DNA of 64,000 nucleotides from Hydrogenophaga sp. (GTDB taxonomy: Bacteria > Pseudomonadota > Gammaproteobacteria > Burkholderiales > Burkholderiaceae_C). Below, one piece after another: positions 56,208 through 64,000 of the stretch. The DNA is taken from NCBI RefSeq assembly GCF_030656115.1, contig NZ_JAUSOO010000152.1:1-64000 (forward strand), read 5' to 3'. A program made the translations under genes and the position numbers. The notes under the pieces are model-generated. The model worked only from the letters and a program-made list of their open reading frames with translations. It was not told the origin of the DNA and did no database searches. The first letter of the stretch is position 1. Each line of letters begins with the position of its first letter.

Positions 56208-56948
56208 CTACAAGCTGGTCCCGATCAGTAGCGTTGCCTCACGCAACAAAGCGTACAAAGTCTCGCTGTTTTCTGTATCGATGCGGGAGCTGCTGCCCAC
56301 CAAGGCCAGCGTTCCAACACAGTCTTGCTCCCCGTTGAGCACGGGGACAGCCATGGCTCCGACGCCTGCTTGCAACTCACCCGTGGAGCGGTAGTACCCT
56401 GTTTGCCTGATGTGAGTGAGTTTGGCTCTGAACTGTGCCCAACTGTCACCCATCCCGTTGGCCGCAATCTCTTCTTTGTGCGCCTCGAAAATCTTCAGGA
56501 GCGGACCCCGCGCTAGCCACGCCAGCAACACTTTGGGTGCGCCTGCACGAAACATGGGGCGGGGACGACCTCGGCCATACAAAAGCTCCAGTCCTTTTTC
56601 ACCGCTCACCCGGTGGATGTCGATCACCTTGGGACCCGCGTACAACACACTCAGTACCGCGTCATAGCCCGTTCGTGCCGCCAGATCCTTCATGACGGGG
56701 ACCGATGCGCTCAACACCGGGTCTGTCTGGCGCAGCTGGAAATCGAGTTCAATGATGCGCCCACCCAGCGCATAGCGACCGGCCGAGATCTTTTGCAGCA
56801 TGCCGGCTTCCACGAGTTCTTTCACGTAGCGGTAGCCCGTTGGCCTTGTGTAGCCCAGTGTTTCGTTGATCTCGTCTGGCTGCCATACAGGCCGCTCGCC
56901 GGTGAAGAGGTCAAGGATTGCAAATACTTTTGTAGAACTGCTGCTCAT
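56208..56948 (-). CDS. IclR-family transcriptional regulator
   Basis: The start at 56948 (MSSSSTKVFAILDLF) gives 246 residues. An N-terminal winged helix (about 5-70: FAILDLFTGERPVWQPDEINETLGYTRPTGYRYVKELVEAGML) is followed by the IclR ligand-binding domain with GAPKVLLAWLARG, TGYYRSTGELQAGVGAMAVPVLNG and LALVGSSSRID. It lies 28 bases behind the VOC gene on the same strand and is the obvious candidate regulator of the divergent catabolic genes. Activator or repressor cannot be decided. Confidence 0.92.
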   Translation of the reverse strand: MSSSSTKVFAILDLFTGERPVWQPDEINETLGYTRPTGYRYVKELVEAGMLQKISAGRYALGGRIIELDFQLRQTDPVLSASVPVMKDLAARTGYDAVLSVLYAGPKVIDIHRVSGEKGLELLYGRGRPRPMFRAGAPKVLLAWLARGPLLKIFEAHKEEIAANGMGDSWAQFRAKLTHIRQTGYYRSTGELQAGVGAMAVPVLNGEQDCVGTLALVGSSSRIDTENSETLYALLREATLLIGTSL

Positions 56949-56976
56949 GTTGCGTGGAGGCCTGTGGCGGGCCATT

Positions 56977-57537
56977 CTAGCTTTGGCTATCCAGCCCCAT
57001 GCGTTTGGCCATTTTTGCGGTCCATGCGGATCGTGGCATGAAGTTGGGCAGTGAGCGTGCATGCTCTTCCAGCCGTTTCATGAGCGCCCAGTCGTCGCCG
57101 GCCAGGTCGACAGGAAGCCGCATGGGTTGCGATACGTACCAGGGCAGGTCGAAGTAAAGCTCCAGCCGGTTTCCTTCTGGATCGCGAACGTAGATGGACA
57201 CGGCATTCCCGTGGGTGACTGGCGTGATGTCATCGGCCCCCTCTTTGACCAGCAAGGCATGCATCTGGCGCAGCGTTCCCAAGCTGTCGGCTTTGAGGGA
57301 AATCTGGTTGATCGGATTGAAGGACGGTTCGCTCGGTCTCCCGCTGATGAGCACGATCTGGTGGTGTTCTTCCGGATCCCTGCTCAGAAACACAAGATGC
57401 ATGGGGCCGTTCGGCCCAGAGAGATCTCCCTGATCTGTCACGGTGAAGTCCAGGATTCTTGTGTAGAAGTCCTCCATCTTTTTTATGTCAGTGACGTACA
57501 TACCGAAGTGGCTGAAGCTGAAGCCGGGTCGATGCAT
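56977..57537 (-). CDS. VOC-superfamily protein (one-domain extradiol-dioxygenase/glyoxalase type)
   Basis: The start at 57537 (MHRPGFSFSHFGMYV) gives 186 residues with one vicinal-oxygen-chelate repeat pair: the ligand-like His10 in FSHFGMYVTDIKKMEDFY, His58/His59 in EEHHQIVL and Glu126 in GNRLELYFD. These fit a metal-binding VOC enzyme, possibly a ring-cleavage dioxygenase or an isomerase. The C-terminal ~55 residues (LPWYVSQPMRLPVDL and on) are an extension typical of this branch. It is divergent from the FAH-type hydrolase, so both probably act in one pathway. Confidence 0.86.
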   Translation of the reverse strand: MHRPGFSFSHFGMYVTDIKKMEDFYTRILDFTVTDQGDLSGPNGPMHLVFLSRDPEEHHQIVLISGRPSEPSFNPINQISLKADSLGTLRQMHALLVKEGADDITPVTHGNAVSIYVRDPEGNRLELYFDLPWYVSQPMRLPVDLAGDDWALMKRLEEHARSLPNFMPRSAWTAKMAKRMGLDSQS

Positions 57538-57559
57538 GGTTTTTCCTCGTAAGTTGCGG

Positions 57560-57605
57560 TTGACAAAATCTTGATATGTGATTAAATCTCGATATACAAG
57601 ATTTT
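57560..57605. promoter_or_regulatory. Divergent promoter/operator of the catabolic regulon
   Basis: A perfect 9-bp inverted repeat AAAATCTTG (57565-57573) / CAAGATTTT (57597-57605) spans two direct repeats, AAATCTTGATAT (57566) and AAATCTCGATAT (57584), spaced 18 bases. Rightward promoter candidates inside it are TTGACA (57560) with TAAATC (57583, spacer 17), or TTGATA (57571) with TATACA (57593, spacer 16). It is the likely binding site of the IclR-type regulator encoded nearby. Confidence 0.72.
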
Positions 57606-57633
57606 GCAACAGCCATTTTGATGTGAGGAATCC

Positions 57634-58485
57634 ATGAAACTGATCAGTTATGTGCACAACGGGCGTGAGGGTTTTGGCGCCGTCACCGCGTCTGGCGTGG
57701 TTGACTTGAACCTGGCGTTGAACAACGCCTTCCCCGACTTGAAGGCGCTGCTTGCAGGAAACGCGCTCTCGCAGGCGCAGGAAGCGGTCAACGCCCGTGC
57801 GGCGGACTACCGCCTGGAGGATCTGGCGTTGTTGCCTGTCATCCCCAACCCGGGAAAGATTTGGTGTTGCGGCTTGAATTACGGCGAGCACGTCAAGGAA
57901 ACCAACCGCGAGGTCACCGAGCAGCCGACATTCTTTTTGCGCGTGGCGGACTCCCAAGTGGGACATGGCCAACCCATGGTCCGTCCTCCGGAGTCAACGC
58001 AGTTCGACTATGAAGCTGAAATCGCCGTCGTTATCGGCAAGTCGGGTCGCAGGATTGCTGAAAGCGAGGTCGCTCAATACATCGCTGGCTACGCTTGCTA
58101 CAACGACGGAACGTTGCGCGATTGGCAGCGGCACACCTCTCAATGGGTGCCAGGCAAGAACTTCTGGAAGACCGGGGGGTTCGGCCCATGGCTGGTCACG
58201 GCTGATGAAATCCCTTTCGGGACGCTGATGACGCTGACCACCCGGCTCAATGGTGTGGAGCTTCAGCGGGCAACGACAGCAATGATGATTCACAGCATTG
58301 CGCGGCAAATTGCCTACGTCTCAACCATCGCGCCGTTGGAGCCAGGGGACGTCATCGTGACGGGAACCCCTGGTGGTGTGGGTGCCCGTCGAACCCCTCC
58401 CGTCTGGATGAAGCACGGCGATGTTTGCGAAATTGAGGTCGACCGCATTGGTGTTCTCAGCAATCCGATTGCTGACGAAAACTGA
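57634..58485 (+). CDS. Fumarylacetoacetate-hydrolase (FAH) family protein
   Basis: FAH-family enzymes hydrolyse C-C bonds in acylpyruvates or decarboxylate/isomerise related diacids. The 283-residue protein has the metal and substrate core: KIWCCGLNYGEHVKETN, FDYEAEIAVVIGKSGR (acidic ligands), GYACYNDGTLRDWQ, WVPGKNFWKTGGFGPWLVT and PGDVIVTGTPGGVGARRTPP. It leads the rightward catabolic operon and is followed after 30 bases by a TRAP transporter. The exact substrate is unknown; an acylpyruvate from ring cleavage is likely by context. Confidence 0.9.
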   Translation: MKLISYVHNGREGFGAVTASGVVDLNLALNNAFPDLKALLAGNALSQAQEAVNARAADYRLEDLALLPVIPNPGKIWCCGLNYGEHVKETNREVTEQPTFFLRVADSQVGHGQPMVRPPESTQFDYEAEIAVVIGKSGRRIAESEVAQYIAGYACYNDGTLRDWQRHTSQWVPGKNFWKTGGFGPWLVTADEIPFGTLMTLTTRLNGVELQRATTAMMIHSIARQIAYVSTIAPLEPGDVIVTGTPGGVGARRTPPVWMKHGDVCEIEVDRIGVLSNPIADEN

Positions 58486-58515
58486 TATTTCCTTTTCCAC
58501 CCTTAGGAGACAAAA

Positions 58516-59544
58516 ATGAAAAGAACGATTTTCAACCGTCGTCAAGCCATCCGTATGCTTGCCAGCACCTGTTGTGTTGCGCCATGGGCTGCCCATGCCA
58601 CAGAGGTCGCCAAGCTGAAGTTCACCAGCTTTGAGCCACCCATGGCCAACATCACGGGCAATGTGTTGATGCCTTTTGCACGCGAAGTCAGCGCTGCGTC
58701 GCAGGGAACGTTGCAAATTGATATGTTTCCTGGAGGGACGTTGGGGCGCAATCCGTTGCAGCAACTCAAGTTGGTGACCGACGGAATCGCAGACATTGGT
58801 TGGATCGTTCTTCCCTACACGCCGGGGCGGTTTGATGACACGGAGGTGGTCGGGCTTCCATTCGTCTCCACCAATGCCACGGAGGCCAGTATTGCGTTGC
58901 ACCGTTTGTACGCCTCGGGTGCCTTGGTCGGATTTGAGGGTTTGAAGATGCTGGCCGTAGGCGCAACGCCTCCGGTGGGCATACACGGTAAGCAACCCGT
59001 CCGGATGCCTGCGGATCTGCGCGGAAAACGTGTGCGCGTGTCTGGCGACCATTTGACGCGCATGGTGGAAGCGTTGGGTGGCGCTCCCGTCTCATTGGGA
59101 GCCGGACAGATTGCGGAGTCGTTATCGAGGGGCGTCGTTGACATGACGTTGAACAATTGGGGCTTCGTCGGTGACTTCAAAGTCAATGAGGTCAGCTCCG
59201 AACATTTTGAGATTGGGCTGGGTGCTGTTGCGGTTGGCGTCGTGATGCGCAAAGACCGTTTCGATGCGTTGCCTGCAGCGGCCAAGTCCGCCATAGAGAA
59301 ATACAGTGGCGAGGTGCTGGCGAGAAAAATTGGCGAAGCGTTTGATCGCCAGGAAAAAGAAGTGCGGGAGCGTGTCTCTAAGTCGGGCAAGAACCAGGTT
59401 GTCCAACCCAGCCCCGCAGACACAGATGCGTGGAAGAAAGCGACGGAGCCCCTCAACGAAAGCTGGCGCATGGCCAAGCCTAGAAACCAGCGAACCTACA
59501 ACGCATTCGTTGAGCAATTGAAGCGCATTCGCGCGGCGTCCTGA
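58516..59544 (+). CDS. dctP: TRAP transporter substrate-binding protein (DctP family)
   Basis: This 342-residue periplasmic binding protein has an N-terminal export signal with a twin-arginine-like start (NRRQAIRML, then ASTCCVAPWAAHA), and the DctP-type fold with PFAREVSAASQGTLQIDMFPGGTLG, IADIGWIVLPYTPGRF and LRGKRVRVSG including the conserved carboxylate-binding Arg. An AGGAGA ribosome-binding site precedes ATG 58516. DctQ and DctM follow. TRAP systems import organic acids, so the pathway's substrate is probably an acid. Confidence 0.92.
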   Translation: MKRTIFNRRQAIRMLASTCCVAPWAAHATEVAKLKFTSFEPPMANITGNVLMPFAREVSAASQGTLQIDMFPGGTLGRNPLQQLKLVTDGIADIGWIVLPYTPGRFDDTEVVGLPFVSTNATEASIALHRLYASGALVGFEGLKMLAVGATPPVGIHGKQPVRMPADLRGKRVRVSGDHLTRMVEALGGAPVSLGAGQIAESLSRGVVDMTLNNWGFVGDFKVNEVSSEHFEIGLGAVAVGVVMRKDRFDALPAAAKSAIEKYSGEVLARKIGEAFDRQEKEVRERVSKSGKNQVVQPSPADTDAWKKATEPLNESWRMAKPRNQRTYNAFVEQLKRIRAAS

Positions 59545-59545
59545 C

Positions 59546-60040
59546 ATGTTCAAGGTCGATGCCACTGCGCGCATGGAGCGCGCAGCGTCCTGGCTCGCCC
59601 AAATGGCGGTGATGGGCCTGCTGCTGCTCGCGGCCATCACCACCGTTGATGTCCTGATGCGCTATGCGTTCGCAAAACCCCTGCAGGGTTATGTCGATGT
59701 CGCCGCATTGGCCGCAGCGGTGCTGCTGGCGGCCTGCATACCGCACGTCCTGGTGAGCCGGGGCAATATTGCCGTCAACGCCGTGGGCGCCTTGCTGGGC
59801 GCACGGGTGCATCGGGTGTTAGACCGGTTCGCTGCTGTTGTCACGGCCACCTTTGTCGGCGTCTTGGCGTGGCAGTACATCTACTTCACGATCGATTTGA
59901 AAAACACATCGCAGGTTATGCCGGTCTTGCGCTGGGTGGTCTGGCCTTGGTGGGCCGCAGTGGGGGTGTTTGTCGGGTTTGCCGCACTTGCCGCATTCGT
60001 GACGGCCTGGAACACGAGCGAAGGAGACCGTCATGGATGA
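59546..60040 (+). CDS. dctQ: TRAP transporter small permease (DctQ family)
   Basis: This 164-residue membrane protein has four predicted helices, starting with MAVMGLLLLAAITTVDVLMRYAFAKPLQGYVDVAAL, which is a typical DctQ pattern. It starts one base after the dctP stop and overlaps dctM by eight bases. Confidence 0.92.
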   Translation: MFKVDATARMERAASWLAQMAVMGLLLLAAITTVDVLMRYAFAKPLQGYVDVAALAAAVLLAACIPHVLVSRGNIAVNAVGALLGARVHRVLDRFAAVVTATFVGVLAWQYIYFTIDLKNTSQVMPVLRWVVWPWWAAVGVFVGFAALAAFVTAWNTSEGDRHG

Positions 60041-61340
60041 CGCCATCCAATTGGCCGGTTTCGGGTTGCTGGCAACGTTCGTCCTGATCGCTTTGCATGT
60101 CCCGGTCGGTATCGCGATGGGCATTGCAGGCGTGGTGGGCTTTGGATTGCTCTCCGGGTTTCATCCGGCATTGGCCATGATGGCCTCGGAAACCTCCAAC
60201 GCACTGACATCGTTGGACCTTTTGACCATTCCCTTGTTTGTGTTGATGGGAGCGTTCGCGAGTATTGCCGGGCTATCGGAGGATTTGTACCGCTTGGCAT
60301 ATGCGCTGGTTGGGCATCGGCGAGGCGGACTGGCCATGGCCACCATCGGGGGGTGTGCGGGGTTCGGTGCGGTGTGCGGGAGTTCTGTGGCCACGGCAGC
60401 GACCTTTGGCAAGGTGTCCCTGCCATCCATGATTCGGCGTGGTTATGAGCCAGGATTCGCCGCAGGAACGGTGGCCGCGGGCGGAACGCTTGGGATTCTC
60501 ATACCACCGTCTTCGATCATGGTGATCTATGCGGTTCTGGCCCAAGAATTGATTATCACGCTGTACATCGCGGCATTGGTTCCCGCCCTGATTGCAATCG
60601 TGTTCCATTTTTTTGCCATCCTGGCGTACACCCAGATTCGACCGCGGGATGCACCGTTGGGCCCCAGGGTTGGCGCTGCCGAACGGTGGGGTGCGGTGCG
60701 TGCGAGTTGGCCCGTGCTGGTGCTGACCTGCACGGTGGTTGGCGGTATGGCACTGGGCGTATTCACTGCCACAGAGAGTGCCGCGGTTGGTGCTGTTATG
60801 GCCTTCGGATTCGCAGGAATGCGGGGCGCCTTGCGTTCGTCCCAGTTGCGATCTGCCCTGTTGAGCACAGCTTCGACAAGCGCAATGATTTATGTATTGA
60901 TCATTGGTGCATCCCTTTTTGGGTATTTTTCTGCAGTGACCCAGGCGCCTCAGGTTCTGGTGGGTTGGGTCGGTGAGGCGAATGTGCCGGTTTGGGTTGC
61001 GATGCTTGCATTGATGGTTCTGTTCGTGATCGCCGGTGCCATATTTGATGAGGTGGCGACCATGGTGATTTCCATGCCGTTCGTTTTGCCATTGGTACAG
61101 AGTTGGGGTTTCGATCCCATATGGTGGGGCGTTATCAATGTCGTCATTATTGAAATTGGAATGCTTACACCCCCATTGGGCATGAATGTGTTTGTTGTCA
61201 AGGGCATTGCACCCCAGATACCGCTGCCTTCAATTTACAGGGGTGTGATGCCCTACATATTGTCGAATCTGTGCCGCTTGGGTCTTCTCCTGGTATTTCC
61301 ACCGCTGGTGCTTTGGCTTCCCCATTTGTTGAAAGGATGA
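60033..61340 (+). CDS. dctM: TRAP transporter large permease (DctM family)
   Basis: The 435-residue polytopic protein has about 12 helices and the DctM phrases ALTSLDLLTIPLFVLMGAFASIAG, GCAGFGAVCGSSVATAATFGKVSLPSMIRRGYEPGFAAGTVAAGGTLGILIPPSSIMVIYAV and TPPLGMNVFVVKGIA. It translocates the bound acid with sodium. Its stop overlaps the hydroxylase start (ATGA at 61337). Confidence 0.95.
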   Translation: MDDAIQLAGFGLLATFVLIALHVPVGIAMGIAGVVGFGLLSGFHPALAMMASETSNALTSLDLLTIPLFVLMGAFASIAGLSEDLYRLAYALVGHRRGGLAMATIGGCAGFGAVCGSSVATAATFGKVSLPSMIRRGYEPGFAAGTVAAGGTLGILIPPSSIMVIYAVLAQELIITLYIAALVPALIAIVFHFFAILAYTQIRPRDAPLGPRVGAAERWGAVRASWPVLVLTCTVVGGMALGVFTATESAAVGAVMAFGFAGMRGALRSSQLRSALLSTASTSAMIYVLIIGASLFGYFSAVTQAPQVLVGWVGEANVPVWVAMLALMVLFVIAGAIFDEVATMVISMPFVLPLVQSWGFDPIWWGVINVVIIEIGMLTPPLGMNVFVVKGIAPQIPLPSIYRGVMPYILSNLCRLGLLLVFPPLVLWLPHLLKG

Positions 61341-62845
61341 GCATGAGCTCGAACATTGACCCCGCTTTTCAAGCGCACATCCAACACGATGTCGCCATTG
61401 TGGGTTTTGGGCCCGCTGGGGCCGTGCTCGCCAATTTGCTGGCCATAAAGGGGCTGAGCGTTCTGGTACTGGATCGGGAAGCCGATGTGTACCGGTTGCC
61501 CAGGGCGATCCACTTTGACGGTGAGTGCATGCGGGTGTTTCAAACACTGGGGATTTCCGACGAACTCATGGCGCAACTCTTTGTCTCGCCTGGCATGAAG
61601 TTTGTCAATGCCGAGGGGAAGGTTTTGATCGACTACACCCGCTCTGTTGAGCTGGGTGGGCAAGCTTGGCACCCAGGCTATCGGTTTCATCAGCCCGACT
61701 TTGAGGACGTTTTGCGCAAAAAGCTGGAGCAATACCCACAGGTTGAAGTTCGGCTGCGACACGACGTTTTTGCCATCACCGAACATGAGGATGGCGTGGA
61801 GCTTCGGGTAGAAGACACGTCTTGCGGACGACTTTTGAAAGCCCATGCGCGGTATGTGGTCGGGTGCGATGGTGCGCGTTCCACGGTCCGTCGGATGATG
61901 GGCACCGAGCTGGATGACTTGAATTCACACGAGCGGTGGCTGGTGGTTGATGTTCTTCTGCAGCGAGAGCGTTCCGACCTGGGTGACCACAGCATTCAAT
62001 ATTGCGACCCACGCCGTCCTGCTACATACGTGAGGGGCGTCGGCGAGCGCAGACGCTGGGAGTTCATGCTGATGCCCGTCGATGATCCGACAACGATTAC
62101 CCGACCGGAGTCGGTCTGGTCGTTGTTGGCGCCATGGGTAACGCCTGCGGATGCTGTGCTGGAGAGGCCCGCTGTCTATACCTTTCATTCGGTGGTGGCC
62201 AAAGGCTGGCGCAATGGCCGTTTGTTGATTGCCGGAGACGCCGCGCATCAGACACCGCCTTTCATGGGGCAGGGCATGTGCGCGGGTGTGAGGGATGTGT
62301 ACAACCTCGCGTGGAAGCTGGCAGACGTTGTACAAGGGCATGCGTCCGAAACGCTGCTCGACACCTACGAGTCGGAGCGGTCTCCGCATGTGCGTGAGTT
62401 CATTGAAACAGCGGTCCGCTTTGGCAAGGTGATTCAAGCCACGGATCATGAGGTCGTCAAAAAGCGGGATGCCAGCATGCTGGCCAACACGGAAGTTTTT
62501 CACACGCCGCAACCGGCGTTGGGTTCCGGGGCGCATGAGGGGGGGCGCATTGCCGGCACAGTATCTGTTCAGCCTGTTCTGAAGGATGGGACGCGGCTGG
62601 ACGATGTCGTGGGGTATCGGTTTGTTCTGGTTGCGAACCCTGACATATGCAGCGACCTGAACGTCACCCCTGATGAGCGCGTTGCGGTCATCCCTGCCCA
62701 TGATCCCTCGCTGAAAAATTGGCTTGAGTCCTTGTCGGCGCAGGCGGTGTTGGTTCGTCCAGACCGCTATATCGCAGGCGCAGCAAGCGATGTGGGCAAA
62801 GTGCAAGACCTCATTCAGGTATTTGTGGGGAGCGCGGTGCTGTGA
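61337..62845 (+). CDS. FAD-dependent aromatic hydroxylase (MhpA-like)
   Basis: This 502-residue class A flavoprotein monooxygenase resembles 3-(3-hydroxyphenyl)propionate hydroxylase. FAD motifs are GFGPAGAVLANLLA near the N-terminus, VVGCDGARSTVRR in the middle and RLLIAGDAAHQTPPFMGQGMCAGVRDVYNLAWKL (GD motif). The C-terminal thioredoxin-like domain is present but short. ATG at 61337 overlaps the dctM stop; ATG 61343 is also possible. It probably adds a hydroxyl to an aromatic acid taken up by the TRAP system. The ring substituent cannot be predicted. Confidence 0.9.
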   Translation: MSMSSNIDPAFQAHIQHDVAIVGFGPAGAVLANLLAIKGLSVLVLDREADVYRLPRAIHFDGECMRVFQTLGISDELMAQLFVSPGMKFVNAEGKVLIDYTRSVELGGQAWHPGYRFHQPDFEDVLRKKLEQYPQVEVRLRHDVFAITEHEDGVELRVEDTSCGRLLKAHARYVVGCDGARSTVRRMMGTELDDLNSHERWLVVDVLLQRERSDLGDHSIQYCDPRRPATYVRGVGERRRWEFMLMPVDDPTTITRPESVWSLLAPWVTPADAVLERPAVYTFHSVVAKGWRNGRLLIAGDAAHQTPPFMGQGMCAGVRDVYNLAWKLADVVQGHASETLLDTYESERSPHVREFIETAVRFGKVIQATDHEVVKKRDASMLANTEVFHTPQPALGSGAHEGGRIAGTVSVQPVLKDGTRLDDVVGYRFVLVANPDICSDLNVTPDERVAVIPAHDPSLKNWLESLSAQAVLVRPDRYIAGAASDVGKVQDLIQVFVGSAVL

Positions 62846-63228
62846 TGGATACGCTGCTGCAGGCCGAACAGTTGCGCGCCGATTGTTTGATTCGCAGGGA
62901 CCTGGAGGCTCTGCGCGACATGCTGTGTGACGACTTGTTCTACATACATGCCACGGGTATCAGGCACAACAAATCGCAACTTTTGAGCTTTTTGGAGAAT
63001 GGGCCGCAGTTTTTGACTGTGGGCGTAACCGATCCGGTGAGCTGTTTGTCCGGTGAGTATGGCGTGGTCACGGGTGGACTTCAGATGTCGATCCTTCGTC
63101 GCGGAGAGGCGATGCCCTCTTTGGTGTCTTCGTGGATGAGTCAGATATGGATTCGATCCGCCGAATCGACCTGCGGTTGGCGGCTGAAGGTTTTTCAATC
63201 AACGCGCCAGGTATTTCAAGATGCATGA
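62845..63228 (+). CDS. NTF2-like (SnoaL/DUF4440-type) protein
   Basis: This 127-residue protein begins MDTLLQAEQLRADCLIRRDLEALRDMLCDDLFYIHATGI, the pattern of a DUF4440/SnoaL cone fold, with HATG placing a histidine in the pocket. The ATG at 62845 shares its A with the hydroxylase stop; a GTG one codon earlier is possible. Such proteins act as small isomerases, hydratases or binding modules in aromatic and polyketide pathways. The role here is unknown. Confidence 0.78.
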   Translation: MDTLLQAEQLRADCLIRRDLEALRDMLCDDLFYIHATGIRHNKSQLLSFLENGPQFLTVGVTDPVSCLSGEYGVVTGGLQMSILRRGEAMPSLVSSWMSQIWIRSAESTCGWRLKVFQSTRQVFQDA

Positions 63229-63661
63229 CCTTCCCGACACACCGTTTCGACAGATGTTGCGAGGCGCAATTCCACCCCCACCGGTCGCCGTTTTGCTGGG
63301 CCAGACGATACAGCGCGTGGACGTCGCTGCTGGAGAGTTGGAGGCAGATTTTGATGCGCTGCCTTCATTCGCGAATCCTGCCGGAAAAGTGCAGGGTGGA
63401 ATGTTGGCGGCCATGCTCGATGCGCTGACCGCAGGATTGGTGGATGCAACACTGTCAATTGGTGAGGGTGTGACCACCCTCAATTTGAACGTGTCGTACC
63501 TATCCCCGGCTGACGTAGGGGCCATCCATGGTGTTGCAAAGCTAAACCGCAGGGGCCGCGCTATTTCAAACGTATCCGCACAACTGACGCAAGGCGGAAA
63601 GGTGGTTGCAACAGCGTCGGCTGTTTGCATGGTTCTCAATACAGATCGGGGACGCCAATGA
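63221..63661 (+). CDS. PaaI-type hotdog acyl-CoA thioesterase
   Basis: The 146 residues show the PaaI-like hotdog core: ANPAGKVQGGMLAAMLDALTAGLVDATL (the usual N-P-x-G-x-x-H-G is here NPAGKVQGG, with Gln in place of His), TTLNLNVSYLSPADVGAIHGVAKLNRRGRAISNVSAQL and KVVATASAVCMVL. The substitution may alter catalysis. It overlaps the upstream gene by eight bases and precedes a CoA-transferase, which fits release or recycling of acyl-CoA intermediates. Confidence 0.87.
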   Translation: MHDLPDTPFRQMLRGAIPPPPVAVLLGQTIQRVDVAAGELEADFDALPSFANPAGKVQGGMLAAMLDALTAGLVDATLSIGEGVTTLNLNVSYLSPADVGAIHGVAKLNRRGRAISNVSAQLTQGGKVVATASAVCMVLNTDRGRQ

Positions 63662-63707
63662 GCATTGAGAACTGCATATGGCGTGTTGTGTTGTGAAGGG
63701 GTATTAG

Positions 63708-64000
63708 ATGATTGACAAAGTGGCATTGTCTGCAGCAGAGGCACTTGGGCCTGTGCAGGATGGGAGCACCATCCTGATTGGCGGATTCGGTACAGCCGGT
63801 ATCCCGAATGAGCTGATTGACGCGTTGATCCAATGTGGTGCTGGCGGTCTGACCGTGGTGAACAACAATGCGGGTAGCGGGGATACCGGGCTTGCCGCAT
63901 TGCTCCAGAGTGGCCAGGTAAAAAAGGTCATTTGCAGTTTCCCAAGAACGGGCGATTCGTGGGTGTTTGAGTCGCTCTACCGCAGCGGCAAGATCGAGCT
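63708..64000 (+). CDS. 3-oxoacid/3-oxoadipate CoA-transferase subunit A, truncated by window end
   Basis: The first ~97 residues are visible: MIDKVALSAAEALGPVQDGS, then TILIGGFGTAGIPNELIDAL and LTVVNNNAGSGDTGLAALL, the signature of the alpha subunit of family I CoA-transferases (PcaI/ScoA-like). The subunit B gene is presumably beyond the window. It moves CoA onto a 3-oxoacid, consistent with late steps of aromatic degradation. Confidence 0.9.
   Translation, partial: MIDKVALSAAEALGPVQDGSTILIGGFGTAGIPNELIDALIQCGAGGLTVVNNNAGSGDTGLAALLQSGQVKKVICSFPRTGDSWVFESLYRSGKIE

Overview
The window looks like a chromosomal segment of a betaproteobacterium of the order Burkholderiales, most likely Comamonadaceae (Hydrogenophaga/Rhodoferax/Acidovorax-like). 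I infer this from the high GC, the gene content (UbiE-UbiJ-UbiB, DUF971, DUF3460, rhodanese-GrxC-SecB-GpsA, an aerobic box benzoyl-CoA cluster, DUF3305/DUF3306 formate-dehydrogenase accessory genes) and a family of GC-rich dispersed intergenic repeats of the type I associate with this group. No database search was run, so the genus is not claimed.

Layout. 1-31 kb is mostly housekeeping: the end of an FAD/Fe-S oxidoreductase; ubiquinone biosynthesis (ubiE, ubiJ, ubiB); an fmdB-DUF502-aspS operon; nudB and folE; a cardiolipin synthase; a BLUF photoreceptor; a moeB-S41 protease block; gpmA; rhodanese-grxC-secB-gpsA; panC-panB; nadC-nadA facing nadB; and scpA-DUF3460. 27.6-37 kb is a complete aerobic benzoate (box) pathway: bclA and boxD on the minus strand, boxR-boxC-boxB-boxA on the plus strand. 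Clustered TGCA boxes, including two TGCA-N6-TGCA pairs, flank boxR, and a good sigma70 promoter lies in front of boxC. Benzoate is activated to the CoA thioester (BclA), epoxidised (BoxA reductase plus BoxB diiron oxygenase), ring-cleaved (BoxC) and the semialdehyde oxidised (BoxD), with BoxR as the likely repressor sensing benzoyl-CoA.

37-42.6 kb holds a second BLUF protein in the same residue register as the first, then a tightly overlapping formate-dehydrogenase accessory block (DUF3305, a C26-type hydrolase, DUF3306, a multi-cluster ferredoxin and a TorD chaperone). The catalytic formate dehydrogenase genes I would expect next are absent. A repeat-derived in-frame insertion sits inside the ferredoxin gene.

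42.7-54.7 kb is a composite type I restriction-modification/defence island: hsdM, a Fic AMP-transferase, a duplicated 3' end of hsdM, hsdS, an AT-rich gap with a tRNA-3'-end-like scar, an AlbA_2 ATP-binding protein, a small putative antitoxin with a Zeta-like toxin, hsdR and a YgjP-like metallopeptidase. Most genes overlap by 1-10 bases. hsdR has an apparent one-base frame discrepancy at its start. This is the most unusual part of the window.

54.8-64 kb is a catabolic region: an orphan ABC-type binding protein, then a divergent regulon (IclR regulator and VOC protein leftwards; FAH-family hydrolase, TRAP transporter, FAD-dependent aromatic hydroxylase, NTF2-like protein, hotdog thioesterase and a CoA-transferase subunit cut by the window end rightwards). 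It probably degrades an aromatic or related acid; the substrate cannot be read from the sequence.
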